A stretch of DNA of 64,000 bases from Sphaerochaeta sp. (GTDB lineage: Bacteria; Spirochaetota; Spirochaetia; Sphaerochaetales; Sphaerochaetaceae), in assembly GCA_022482495.1 (NCBI GenBank), contig JAKVPA010000002.1, forward strand, positions 62,001-126,000. Direction: 5' to 3'. The notes under the pieces are model-generated. The model made no database searches, was not told the origin of the DNA, and saw only the letters and a program-made list of their open reading frames with translations. Of this stretch, positions 8,654 to 16,788 are shown piece by piece. How positions within the stretch are numbered: position 1 is the first letter of the stretch; every line of letters starts with the position of its first letter. The position numbers and the translations under genes are program-made.

Positions 8654-9195
8654 TGCCGCTGCTGTTTCTTGCCTTCACGCTGAAGGATATGGAAGTGGTG
8701 TTCGTCAGTTTCCGGGTCACCCACCTGTTCGCGCCGATGCTGGGAGTTGTCGCGAAGGTGTTCCAGGTTTCCTTCCTTCTGAGCACGTTCCTTGTCTTGG
8801 AGTGCAGCATCTTCCAGGCAGAGGTCAACACCCGAAAGATGTCCCAGTACATTTTGATCGCCCTTGCCTGTTCGTTGTATTTTGGGCTCACCGTTCCCAT
8901 CTCGTATGCCAGTGACGCGTATCTCCGTGCCGCATACATCACCAGCGGCATGCTCCGTCTGTTCATGTACATCTTCGGGGGTATCAGCATCGTATCCCTG
9001 GTGGCCAACCTGCTCAAGGAAACCCCCAGCAGAAACACCATCATCAAGTCGATCGGATTCACGCTGATCATCATCGCGCACACGTTGCAGGCAGGCATGC
9101 TGGGACCCGTCGCCCGTTTCTTCATCCTGTGGATTCACATCTTCGGCCTGATCATCCTGGTGCTGGTCGCCCGGTCAAACCGCATTTGGGGGTAA
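8653..9195 (+). CDS. multi-span membrane protein, unknown
   Basis: The 180-residue product starts MPLLFLAFTLKDMEVVFVSFRVTHLFAPMLG and has about five or six hydrophobic segments without recognisable catalytic residues. The start is the ATG at 8653, overlapping the previous stop by one base; an upstream extension in the same frame would run antisense to a sensible spacing and has no ribosome-binding site. A rho-independent terminator follows at 9231. It probably forms a three-gene unit with the SDF transporter. No family recognised. Confidence 0.6.
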   Translation: MPLLFLAFTLKDMEVVFVSFRVTHLFAPMLGVVAKVFQVSFLLSTFLVLECSIFQAEVNTRKMSQYILIALACSLYFGLTVPISYASDAYLRAAYITSGMLRLFMYIFGGISIVSLVANLLKETPSRNTIIKSIGFTLIIIAHTLQAGMLGPVARFFILWIHIFGLIILVLVARSNRIWG

Positions 9196-9230
9196 CCCCT
9201 AATCACCAGGTTTCCTGGTGTTCATATATA

Positions 9231-9260
9231 GAGGGCCGCCGTAAGGCGGCTCTCCCTTTG
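9231..9260 (+). terminator. rho-independent terminator
   Basis: A 10-bp stem (9231-9240 with 9245-9254) around a GTAA loop, followed by CCCTTTG. It ends the transporter operon. Confidence 0.7.
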
Positions 9261-9261
9261 T

Positions 9262-9292
9262 ACAAAACAGGGGCCGTGTTCCGCGGCCCCTG
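9262..9292 (-). terminator. rho-independent terminator of the lgt-pepP-gpmI operon
   Basis: CAGGGGCC (9268-9275) pairs with GGCCCCTG (9285-9292). On the minus strand the stem is followed by TTTTGT. Confidence 0.75.
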
Positions 9293-9309
9293 TCTCGTTT
9301 CCATCCCCG

Positions 9310-10957
9310 TCACTTCAACGCAATGATGCTCTTGTCGTAATCGGATGGCGGCACGAAGCCGAGCAGTTCCATGCAGGTCGCCGCGATGGACGAGATGCCA
9401 AGTCCGCTGTTCAGCGTGGTGTCGTACTCGCCGTGATACGAAGGATCGTACAGGATGCACGGCACCGGATTGAGCGAATGGCTGGTCTTCGGTTTGGGTT
9501 CCCCGTTTTCCTTGTATGCCACCGATCCATCCTTCTTGTGCTCGTACATGTCATCGGCGTTACCATGGTCGGCGGTGATCAACAACACGCCACCGGCTTT
9601 CTCCACCGCATCCTTGATCCGTCCGATCTGCAGGTCCAGCGCTTCCATGGAGCAGACCACCGCCTCATACACCCCGGTGTGCCCGACCATATCCCCGTTG
9701 GGGAAGTTCATCTTGATGAAATCCCATTTCCCGCTTCCGATCTCCTGGATCACCCGGTCGGCGATCTCGGCGCACTTCATCCATGGCCGTTGCTCGAACG
9801 GGACGATGTCCGACGGAATCTCGACGTATTGTTCCAGCTTCTCGTCAAAGTACCCGCTGCGGTTTCCGTTGAAGAAATAGGTGATGTGCCCGAACTTCTG
9901 CGTCTCGCTGATGGAGAACTGTTTCACTCCGCTGGCACACAGGTACTCGGCAAGCGTCCGGTCGATGGACGGAGGACTGACCAAGTACTGGTGAGGCACG
10001 TGCAGGTCTCCAGTCGTACTCCATCATGCCGGCGTACTCCACCTTGGGATGCCGTTTGCGGTCGAATTCCTTCAGTTCCGGCGCCTCGAACGCCTTGGTG
10101 ATCTCCAGCGCGCGGTCGCCGCGGAAGTTGAACAGGATCACACTGTCACCGTCGTTGATCGTCCCGACCGGCTTGCCATCTTTGGCGATGACAAACGGAG
10201 GAAGATCCTGGTCGATGGCATGCGTCTCCTCGCGGAGCGTCACGATGGCGTCGTGGGCGTTGTCAAACATCCGCCCCTCTCCCAGCACATGGGTGTACCA
10301 TCCTTTCTTCACCATGTCCCAGTTGGCGTTGTACCGATCCATCGTGATGACCATCCGTCCGCCGCCACTGGCGATCTGGGCATCAAAGCCATCGGTGGAA
10401 AGCCCTTTCAGCCAAGAGGTGAAGGGATCGAAATAATCCAACGCGGAAAGCTCACCGACATCACGTCCGTCGAGAAGCGCGTGCACCCGCACCCGCTTCA
10501 CCCCTTCCGCCTTGGCCTGGAGGATCATCGCCTTCAGGTGGTTGATGTGGGAATGGACGTTGCCATCGGAAAGCAGACCGATGAAGTGAAGCGTCCCATG
10601 GTCCTGCTTGACGTTCTCCACCAGTTTCTTCCATATGGAACCCTGGAACATTGACTTGCTGTCAATGGCGTTCTGCACCAGCTTGGCGCCCTGGGAAAAG
10701 ACACGTCCGCACCCCATGGCGTTGTGCCCGACTTCACTGTTGCCCATATCGGCGTCGGAAGGAAGCCCGACGGCCGTTCCATGAGCCTTCAGCAACGTAT
10801 ACGGACACTCTTTCTTCAATGCGTCCAGATGGGTGGTCAACGCGGCCGCCACCGCGTCCCCTTCCTTGTATTTGCCAATTCCCACTCCGTCCATGATCAA
10901 CAGGACAACCGGACCCTTGCGGGAAAGCTTCCCCGACTTCCGTAATGCCTCAACCAT
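9310..10957 (-). CDS. gpmI: 2,3-bisphosphoglycerate-independent phosphoglycerate mutase, interrupted by a frameshift
   Basis: The enzyme interconverts 3- and 2-phosphoglycerate using two metal ions and a phosphoserine. The N-terminal part has LLIMDGVG, DADMGNSEVGHNAMG with the nucleophile Ser 74, ALLDGRDVG and NFRGDRA; the C-terminal part has FPNGDMVGHTG and TADHGNADDM. These lie in different frames. Removing one base at about 10012 (GACTGGA to GACGGA on the coding strand) joins them as EYDGDLHVPHQYLV, giving about 548 residues. The length and motifs resemble plant and trypanosomatid iPGM more than the usual 510-residue bacterial form. The start at 10957 has AGGAG 8 bases upstream and overlaps pepP. 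An indel in the assembly is the simplest explanation. Confidence 0.9.
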
Positions 10958-12743
10958 TGTTTGCTTCTCCTTTCTCGATCGGTTTCGTCGCATCTTTCAG
11001 ATAGGCCAGACTCTGGAGATCGACCAGATCCTTCAGGGAGGCGTACACCCGGGCGTGGTAGGCGTTGATCTGCCGGATCTCGGCGTCAGTCAGCATGCTG
11101 ACATCAATCAACGCGCGTTCATACGGACAGAGCGTCAATGTCTCAAACTGATAGAACGGGCCAAACTCCGTCGTTTCCCCTGCCTGGCAGGCGATCAAAT
11201 TCTCGATGCGGATGCCGTGCCGGCCTTCCTTGTAGATGCCCGGCTCATCGCTGGTCACCATCCCCACTTCCATGGGAACCTGCACCGGCCGGTGGCTGAT
11301 GTTCTGCGGACCCTCGTGGACGTTCAGGCGGAACCCGACCCCATGGCCCGTCCCATGGTAGAACGTCATGCCGTACTGCCACATGAACTGCTTGGCCAGA
11401 ATATCCAGCTGGTATCCGCACGTCCCCTTGGGGAACTTTGCCGCAGCCAACGCAAGATGTCCTTTCAGTACCACCGTGTAGTCACGGATCTCTTCCGGCG
11501 TCGCCGTACCAAACAAAATGGTCCGCGTCACGTCAGTCATGCCGAAGGTGTACATCCCACCGGTATCCAGCACGACCAGCCCACTGCCGGTGATCGTCTT
11601 GTGGATCTCCTTCGTCGCGCTGTAGTGGCACATGGCGCCGTTTTCGCTGAAGCCGGCGATCGGGCCGAACGACTCACCCAGGCAATCCTTGGCGCGAAGC
11701 CGCTGGGCACGGAGCATCTCCGTCAGCTGATACTCGTCGTAGTTGGGATGCTGGCGATCCAGCGAGGCAAGGAAGTTGACCAGCGCGACGCCATCCAACA
11801 GATGGCTCTTGCGCATTCCTTCCATCTCGACATCGTTCTTGCGCGCCTTCATGTCGGTGGTGAAGTCCCGTCCGAAGATCACCTTGGCTTTGCCAATGGC
11901 GCCGGCCATCAACATGTTGGTCCGCTCCGGGTTGAGGTACACCACATCCCTGGCATGGACCAGGTGCTTGATGGTGGAAGCGGCATTCTCGTAGGGAAGC
12001 ACCTCCATATCCTTGGTGACCTCGGCAAGCAGATCTGCGGAGAAGCGGGCCGGATCGGTGAACAGCCACGCCTTCTCTTTTCCCAACAGCAGGTAGGAAA
12101 GGAACACCGGATTGTAGGCGATGTCATCACCCCGCAGGTTGGTCACCCAGGCGATGTCATCCAACGCGGAGATCAACGTGAACCCACATCCAAGCTCTTC
12201 CATCTTCTCCCGCACCTGGGCGAATTTCTCGCTGCGGGAATATCCTGCGATCTCCTTGGACAGCTGGATCACCTTGGAATCAGGGACGGCGGGACGATCC
12301 GTCCAGATGGCATCCAACAGGTCGTCCATCGGCATCAGCACGATGCCTTTCGGTCCAAACGTATCCAGCATCTCCCCGCGGGTCTTCAGGGACAACGTGG
12401 CGTGGTCGATGCCGACGCTCTGGCCCTTATGCAGATTGGCGCGGACCCACTCCATCGGGGAGGGGGTGTTCTCCGTATCCAGCTTCATCAACCGGAAACA
12501 GCTCCCCTCGATCTGCTGGGCGCCCTGGATGAAGTACCGGGAATCCACCCACAAAAGCGCTTCCTTGCGGGTGATCACCACCGTTCCGGCGCTGCCGGTG
12601 AACCCGGAGATCCAGGCGCGGGTGCGCCACCGGGGGCACACATACTCACTCTGATGGGGATCGGTGCCGTTGATGTACCAGCAATCGACCCCTGTTTTCT
12701 TCATCAAGGCACGCAGAGCCTTGACCTTTTGATCAACCGTCAT
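10950..12743 (-). CDS. pepP: Xaa-Pro aminopeptidase (aminopeptidase P, M24B)
   Basis: This 597-residue protein has the three-domain layout of APP1-type enzymes: two creatinase-like N-terminal domains (about 1-320) and a pita-bread catalytic domain. Metal ligands are visible: VLDTGGMY (Asp), MTDVTRT (Asp), GTGHGVGF (His), SDEPGIY (Glu) and GIRIENL (Glu). It removes N-terminal residues preceding proline from peptides, probably in the cytoplasm since no signal peptide is present. Its ATG overlaps the lgt stop by 4 bases and its stop overlaps the gpmI start, so it is the middle gene of a tightly coupled operon. Confidence 0.93.
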   Translation of the reverse strand: MTVDQKVKALRALMKKTGVDCWYINGTDPHQSEYVCPRWRTRAWISGFTGSAGTVVITRKEALLWVDSRYFIQGAQQIEGSCFRLMKLDTENTPSPMEWVRANLHKGQSVGIDHATLSLKTRGEMLDTFGPKGIVLMPMDDLLDAIWTDRPAVPDSKVIQLSKEIAGYSRSEKFAQVREKMEELGCGFTLISALDDIAWVTNLRGDDIAYNPVFLSYLLLGKEKAWLFTDPARFSADLLAEVTKDMEVLPYENAASTIKHLVHARDVVYLNPERTNMLMAGAIGKAKVIFGRDFTTDMKARKNDVEMEGMRKSHLLDGVALVNFLASLDRQHPNYDEYQLTEMLRAQRLRAKDCLGESFGPIAGFSENGAMCHYSATKEIHKTITGSGLVVLDTGGMYTFGMTDVTRTILFGTATPEEIRDYTVVLKGHLALAAAKFPKGTCGYQLDILAKQFMWQYGMTFYHGTGHGVGFRLNVHEGPQNISHRPVQVPMEVGMVTSDEPGIYKEGRHGIRIENLIACQAGETTEFGPFYQFETLTLCPYERALIDVSMLTDAEIRQINAYHARVYASLKDLVDLQSLAYLKDATKPIEKGEANNG

Positions 12744-13681
12744 GATGACTCCTTCTTCCGTATGACCAGCAACAGCACCCCGCCGACGATCATCAGGAAA
12801 CAGAGGATCTGTCCCAGCGAGATGTTCAGGAAGGACTGGAACAGGGCGATGTTGTCACTCCCCGGCCCTCCCTTGATGAGATAGCCAAGGTTTGCGTCCG
12901 GAGCACGGAAATACTCCAGGATGAAGCGGATGGCTCCATATCCGATCAAATACCAACCGAACACGAATCCGGATGGGTGACGCTTCTTGTTCGGCCGGAT
13001 GACGAACCACAGGAACAAAAACAGCACGACCCCCTCAAACAGTGCCTCGTACAACTGGGACGGGTGCCGGGGAAGGTTCAGGGACGCCACGCCCTCATAC
13101 GGCATCCCCACCTTTTGGGCGACGTCCCTGACCCATTGGTAGTTGGTGGAGAAGTGCGGAGCCTCGGGGAACACCATCCCCCACGGCTGGGTGCAGACCC
13201 GTCCGTACAGTTCTCCGTTGATGAAGTTGCCCAGCCGACCGAACGTATAGCCAAGCGGGATGCCGGCGCACAGCGTATCGGCGCAGGCGAAGAACGATTT
13301 CTTCCGTTTGCGGGAGAACCAGACGGCCCCGAGAATGGCGCCGATCACCCCACCGTGGTAGCTCATCCCGGCAAGCCCGGTGAACTGTCCGTTCTGGAAC
13401 GGCCAGAAGATCAACCACGGGTGGATCCAGTAGTACCACGTCCCCTCATAGATCAGCTGGGAAAACAGGCGGGCGCCCAACAACAGGCAGAGGATGCACC
13501 TGAGGAACAGATCATCCACGTCATCCCGGGTAAGATCGACCTCGCCTTTCTTCACCTGCACCATGGTAAGCCCATAGGCGATGGCGAACGCGACGACATA
13601 CATCAAGCCATACCATCGGAATGGCAGCGACGGAATGATTTCCATGCGCACCCAGCTGGGGAATTGGACATACAGGACCAT
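12740..13681 (-). CDS. lgt: prolipoprotein diacylglyceryl transferase
   Basis: The 313-residue membrane enzyme attaches diacylglycerol to the lipobox cysteine of prolipoproteins. Seven or so membrane segments are visible, with the family motifs FRWYGLMYV (about residues 20-28), YHGGVIGA near 115, GRLGNFINGELYG near 155 and RHPSQLYEAL near 210. The start is the ATG at 13681: it gives the usual FPSW lead and lies 7 bases from the -10 of a good promoter (TTGACC, 17 bases, TACACT), so the mRNA is probably leaderless. A longer frame upstream runs antisense to ctpA and is rejected. First gene of the lgt-pepP-gpmI operon. Confidence 0.95.
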   Translation of the reverse strand: MVLYVQFPSWVRMEIIPSLPFRWYGLMYVVAFAIAYGLTMVQVKKGEVDLTRDDVDDLFLRCILCLLLGARLFSQLIYEGTWYYWIHPWLIFWPFQNGQFTGLAGMSYHGGVIGAILGAVWFSRKRKKSFFACADTLCAGIPLGYTFGRLGNFINGELYGRVCTQPWGMVFPEAPHFSTNYQWVRDVAQKVGMPYEGVASLNLPRHPSQLYEALFEGVVLFLFLWFVIRPNKKRHPSGFVFGWYLIGYGAIRFILEYFRAPDANLGYLIKGGPGSDNIALFQSFLNISLGQILCFLMIVGGVLLLVIRKKESS

Positions 13682-13687
13682 GGCCAA

Positions 13688-13716
13688 AGTGTATGTGTAT
13701 CCAAATGCAGGGTCAA
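13688..13716 (-). promoter_or_regulatory. promoter of lgt
   Basis: Minus strand TTGACC (13711-13716), 17 bases, TACACT (13688-13693). The lgt ATG begins 7 bases after the -10. Confidence 0.7.
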
Positions 13717-13752
13717 GAGCGGTTTCAGCTAGCTTCAATTCTGTTTTGGAAT

Positions 13753-13758
13753 TATACT
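13753..13758 (+). promoter_or_regulatory. -10 element of ctpA
   Basis: TATACT ends 8 bases before the ctpA ATG. No convincing -35 is seen at 17 bases. A TGGAGA directly before the ATG is too close for normal ribosome binding. Confidence 0.45.
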
Positions 13759-13765
13759 TGGAGAT

Positions 13766-15196
13766 ATGAAAAAAGCACACGTGATGTTTTTCCTTATACT
13801 GATGCTGGTATTCACCCCGCTGTTCTGCGAGGGAATGCCGGAATATACATGGTTGCAAAACCAGGCGAAATCCGTCCAGGCCCCCCAGCAGATGGATCAG
13901 ATTTCGCAGGATATGTCTTCTCTGACTTCCCTGTACCGCTATGTGGACGCCATCTACTACAAGGATGTCGACAAAACTGCCGTCAAGGAAGCGATGGCCG
14001 AGGCAATGCTGGAGGCGTTGGGGGACAAATACTCGTTCTACGTACCCGCCAAAGAAGCGGAGAACTACTCCGAGGAAAGCACCGGCAAGTACGGTGGCAT
14101 CGGGGTATACCTGGTCAAACAGAACCCCACCAACATCGATCCCAATGATCCCAGCACCTACATGATCACCATCGAGTCCCCGTTCCGCGGAGCCCCCGCC
14201 GAGCGCGCGGGACTGCGCAGCGGCGATATGATCGGAGCCATCGATGGAGAGAAAGTCGACTCGATGACCAGCACCGAGGCCTCCAAGAAACTTCGGGGGA
14301 CTCCGGGCACCACCGTCAAACTGACCGTCTACCGGGACGGAACGTCGTTTGACGTGACGCTGACCCGGGAACTGGTCAACACCCCGGTGATCGAGCACAC
14401 CATGCTGGATGGCGGCATCGGCTACATCAGCATCAGCCAGTACACCTCGGACACCAGCACCCAGTTGCTCAACGCCCTCTCAGACTTGAAAACCAAAGGA
14501 CTGAAATCCTTGATCATCGACCTGAGGAACAACGGAGGCGGAGAGGTGGACGCGGCGATGAAGAGCGCAAACGCCTTCCTTCCCCGTGGCAGCGTCATCG
14601 TCACGATGGAAGGCCGCAAGGGCACCAACAGCTCCCAGCGGTACACCGCCTCGGGCAACACCCAGGTTCCCCAGGACATGCCGATCGTCCTGTTGGTCAA
14701 CGGTGGCTCGGCCTCTTCTTCGGAAATCTTCGCTGCGGCGCTTCGTGACAACCACCGCGCCACGTTGATCGGTACCAAGACGTTCGGCAAAGGGATTTTC
14801 CAGTCCGTTTTCGCCTACGGTGACGGCTATGTCCAGCTTACCACCGGCAGGTACTACACCCCCAGCGGGGAAAGCATCCATGAGAAGGGCATCCAGCCGG
14901 ATATCGAAGTGGAGGATTTCACCGTCCCGAAAGACCAGATCGAAGCGTACAGCGCGTTGCTCAAGGATGAGGCCGCGTCAAAATTCGTCAACGACAATCC
15001 GGACTTCACCGAAGCGAACATCCAGAAGTTCATCACCCAGCAGAAAGAGACAGGCATCGACGAGATGGTCCTGCGGATTCTGGTCAGGAACGCCTACTAC
15101 ACCAAGACGATGAAGTACGAGGACATCCCCATCGTGGACACCCAGTACGATCCGCCGCTGGTGCGGGCCATCCAATTCCTCACCACGGGAGAATGA
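13766..15196 (+). CDS. ctpA: carboxyl-terminal processing protease (S41)
   Basis: The 476-residue protein has an N-terminal hydrophobic segment (residues 6-20) that could be a signal peptide. A PDZ domain follows (about 110-190, RAGLRSGDMIGAIDG), then the S41 protease core. The catalytic Ser lies in NGGSASSSEIFA (about residue 315) and the Lys in TKTFGKGIFQS (about 340). CtpA/Prc enzymes trim or degrade periplasmic and lipoprotein substrates. LRNNGGGEVDAA is the conserved strand before the active site. rsmE follows after 1 base, so the genes are cotranscribed. Confidence 0.93.
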   Translation: MKKAHVMFFLILMLVFTPLFCEGMPEYTWLQNQAKSVQAPQQMDQISQDMSSLTSLYRYVDAIYYKDVDKTAVKEAMAEAMLEALGDKYSFYVPAKEAENYSEESTGKYGGIGVYLVKQNPTNIDPNDPSTYMITIESPFRGAPAERAGLRSGDMIGAIDGEKVDSMTSTEASKKLRGTPGTTVKLTVYRDGTSFDVTLTRELVNTPVIEHTMLDGGIGYISISQYTSDTSTQLLNALSDLKTKGLKSLIIDLRNNGGGEVDAAMKSANAFLPRGSVIVTMEGRKGTNSSQRYTASGNTQVPQDMPIVLLVNGGSASSSEIFAAALRDNHRATLIGTKTFGKGIFQSVFAYGDGYVQLTTGRYYTPSGESIHEKGIQPDIEVEDFTVPKDQIEAYSALLKDEAASKFVNDNPDFTEANIQKFITQQKETGIDEMVLRILVRNAYYTKTMKYEDIPIVDTQYDPPLVRAIQFLTTGE

Positions 15197-15197
15197 C

Positions 15198-15989
15198 ATG
15201 CGCCAGTACCTTCTTCCCCCGTCGTTCCGGGGAGAGGCCCTGCTGAAACTTTCGGAAAAAGAAGCGAAGTACCTGGAACGGGTGCTTCGCTTCCCAGTGG
15301 GCCATCAATTCTCCGGCATTGACCGATCCGGCCAGGTGTGGGACCTCACCCTGCTTCCCGGCTCCCAGCTTGCATGCAAGCGAGCTGAGGACGGTACGCC
15401 CCAGGCCACCAGCGACACGCTTCCTTCCTTCCGGGGGCCATTTCCCCCCATCCACCTGTACCAATGCCTGTGCAAAGGGAAAAAGGACGAGACGATCCTC
15501 CGCATGGCGGCGGAAGCCGGCGTCACCAAGATAACCTTCGTCCAGAGCCGTTTCTGTACGGTGGATCTCTCCGACAAGGGTGGCAAGGCGATCCAAGCCC
15601 GGAACCTGCGCCTGGAGGCCATCATCAAGGAAGCGATCCAGCAAAGCGGATCCCCCGTCCCCACCCAGCTTTCTCCGGACATCCTGACCATCGAAGAGGT
15701 CGCCACGCACGCGACCGGGGTCAAACTGTACTTCCATCAGAGTCAACGGGACCAGGAAACGCTTCCCCACCTCCTTTCCACCGCGAAAGCGGATGAAGAG
15801 ATATCCCTGATCATAGGCAGCGAGGGAGGCCTGAGTGAAGAGGAGTGTGATCTCCTTTCCCACTCCGGTTTCCATCCTGTTCTCTTGAAAACCAATATTC
15901 TCCGGGCGGAAACCGCCGCCATCTATGCCATCGCCGCCTGTCAGGTCATCCTGACGGAGCACATCACCACCTCTGGAGGTACCGTATGA
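15198..15989 (+). CDS. rsmE: 16S rRNA (uracil-1498-N3)-methyltransferase
   Basis: The 263-residue protein matches the RsmE family: a PUA-like N-terminal domain (about 1-75, with KYLERVLRFPVG) and a SPOUT methyltransferase domain with the trefoil-knot motifs IIGSEGGLSEEE (about 205-216) and VLLKTNILRAETAA (about 230-243). It methylates N3 of U1498 in 16S rRNA with S-adenosylmethionine. It overlaps prsW by 4 bases (ATGA). Confidence 0.95.
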   Translation: MRQYLLPPSFRGEALLKLSEKEAKYLERVLRFPVGHQFSGIDRSGQVWDLTLLPGSQLACKRAEDGTPQATSDTLPSFRGPFPPIHLYQCLCKGKKDETILRMAAEAGVTKITFVQSRFCTVDLSDKGGKAIQARNLRLEAIIKEAIQQSGSPVPTQLSPDILTIEEVATHATGVKLYFHQSQRDQETLPHLLSTAKADEEISLIIGSEGGLSEEECDLLSHSGFHPVLLKTNILRAETAAIYAIAACQVILTEHITTSGGTV

Positions 15990-16711
15990 TCATCCTCACC
16001 CAAGCGGCCCGTATCGTCATTCTGATCTACCTGCTGGCCGCGTTGCTCCCTGGTTACTTTATTCTCCGCTACATCTACTCCAAAGACACCATCGAGAAGG
16101 AAGATCCACGCCTGTTGGGTTCCCTGCTCCTGCAGGGAGTCTGGGCCGCCCTGTGCTCCATCGTCCTTGAAAGCATCGGGGAACTGGCCCTCGACCTCTC
16201 CTTGTCCAAAAACAGCCCCGCCTACGTCTTGGTGCTGGCGTTCCTGGTCGTCGCCGTGGTGGAGGAAGGCACCAAATTCTTCTTCCTGAAACGGAGGACG
16301 TGGAACATCCCTGACTTCAACTACACGTTTGACGCCATCGTCTACGCCGTATTCGTCTCCATGGGGTTCGCCATGTTCGAGAACGTCAAGTACGTGTTCG
16401 GCTACGGCCTGGGCGTCGCCCTTCCCCGGGCGTTCCTTGCCGTCCCCGGCCACATGGGATTCGCCGTGTTCATGGGATACTTCTACGGAAAAGCCAAGGT
16501 GGCGGAAAGCAACGGGCAACAGGGGAAGAAGCGGGCCAATCTGATCGCCGCCTACCTGTCCGCCGTACTGCTTCACGGCATCTACGACTCCACGGCGATG
16601 ATGGAGAGCCCCAAGGCGACGGTGGTCTACCTGCTGTTCGTCGCCGTTCTGTTCTTCACCGTCTACCGGATGATCAAACGGGAATCGGCGGAAGACCGCA
16701 GGATATCCTGA
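15986..16711 (+). CDS. PrsW-family intramembrane protease
   Basis: A 241-residue polytopic protein with about seven to eight membrane helices. The family hallmarks are present: VVEEGTKF (about residue 90, paired Glu), FENVKYVFGYG (about 130), PGHMGFAVFMGYFYG (about 155) and LHGIYDST (about 193). Bacillus PrsW performs site-1 cleavage of the anti-sigma factor RsiW, but most members have unknown substrates and no anti-sigma gene is seen here. It follows rsmE with an ATGA overlap, and an enhancer-binding-type AAA+ gene lies 77 bases downstream with its own leader. Confidence 0.85.
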   Translation: MIILTQAARIVILIYLLAALLPGYFILRYIYSKDTIEKEDPRLLGSLLLQGVWAALCSIVLESIGELALDLSLSKNSPAYVLVLAFLVVAVVEEGTKFFFLKRRTWNIPDFNYTFDAIVYAVFVSMGFAMFENVKYVFGYGLGVALPRAFLAVPGHMGFAVFMGYFYGKAKVAESNGQQGKKRANLIAAYLSAVLLHGIYDSTAMMESPKATVVYLLFVAVLFFTVYRMIKRESAEDRRIS

Positions 16712-16721
16712 AATCTTTTAC

Positions 16722-16782
16722 ACGATAGTATCGTTCGTTTTGTCTTTTCCTTGTCCCCATGCTACCGGGAGGACAAGGGGGG
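16722..16782 (+). promoter_or_regulatory. inverted repeat and Shine-Dalgarno-overlapping hairpin upstream of the AAA+ gene
   Basis: ACGATAGTATCGT (16722-16734) is a 13-base inverted repeat that could be an operator. CCTTGTCC (16749-16756) pairs with GGACAAGG (16771-16778). The 3' arm runs into the G-rich ribosome-binding site (16776-16782) of the ATG at 16789, so the hairpin may limit translation. No clear sigma-54 -24/-12 element is seen. Confidence 0.5.
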
Positions 16783-16788
16783 ACAATC

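Noticed and set aside
8420-9195. The two small membrane genes as one frameshifted gene
   Set aside because: Fusion would need a +2 or -1 change, unlike the other breaks, and the TGATG junction is a normal coupled arrangement.
13682-14398. Long N-terminal extension of lgt
   Set aside because: It is the reverse strand of ctpA; the lgt family start and promoter are at 13681.
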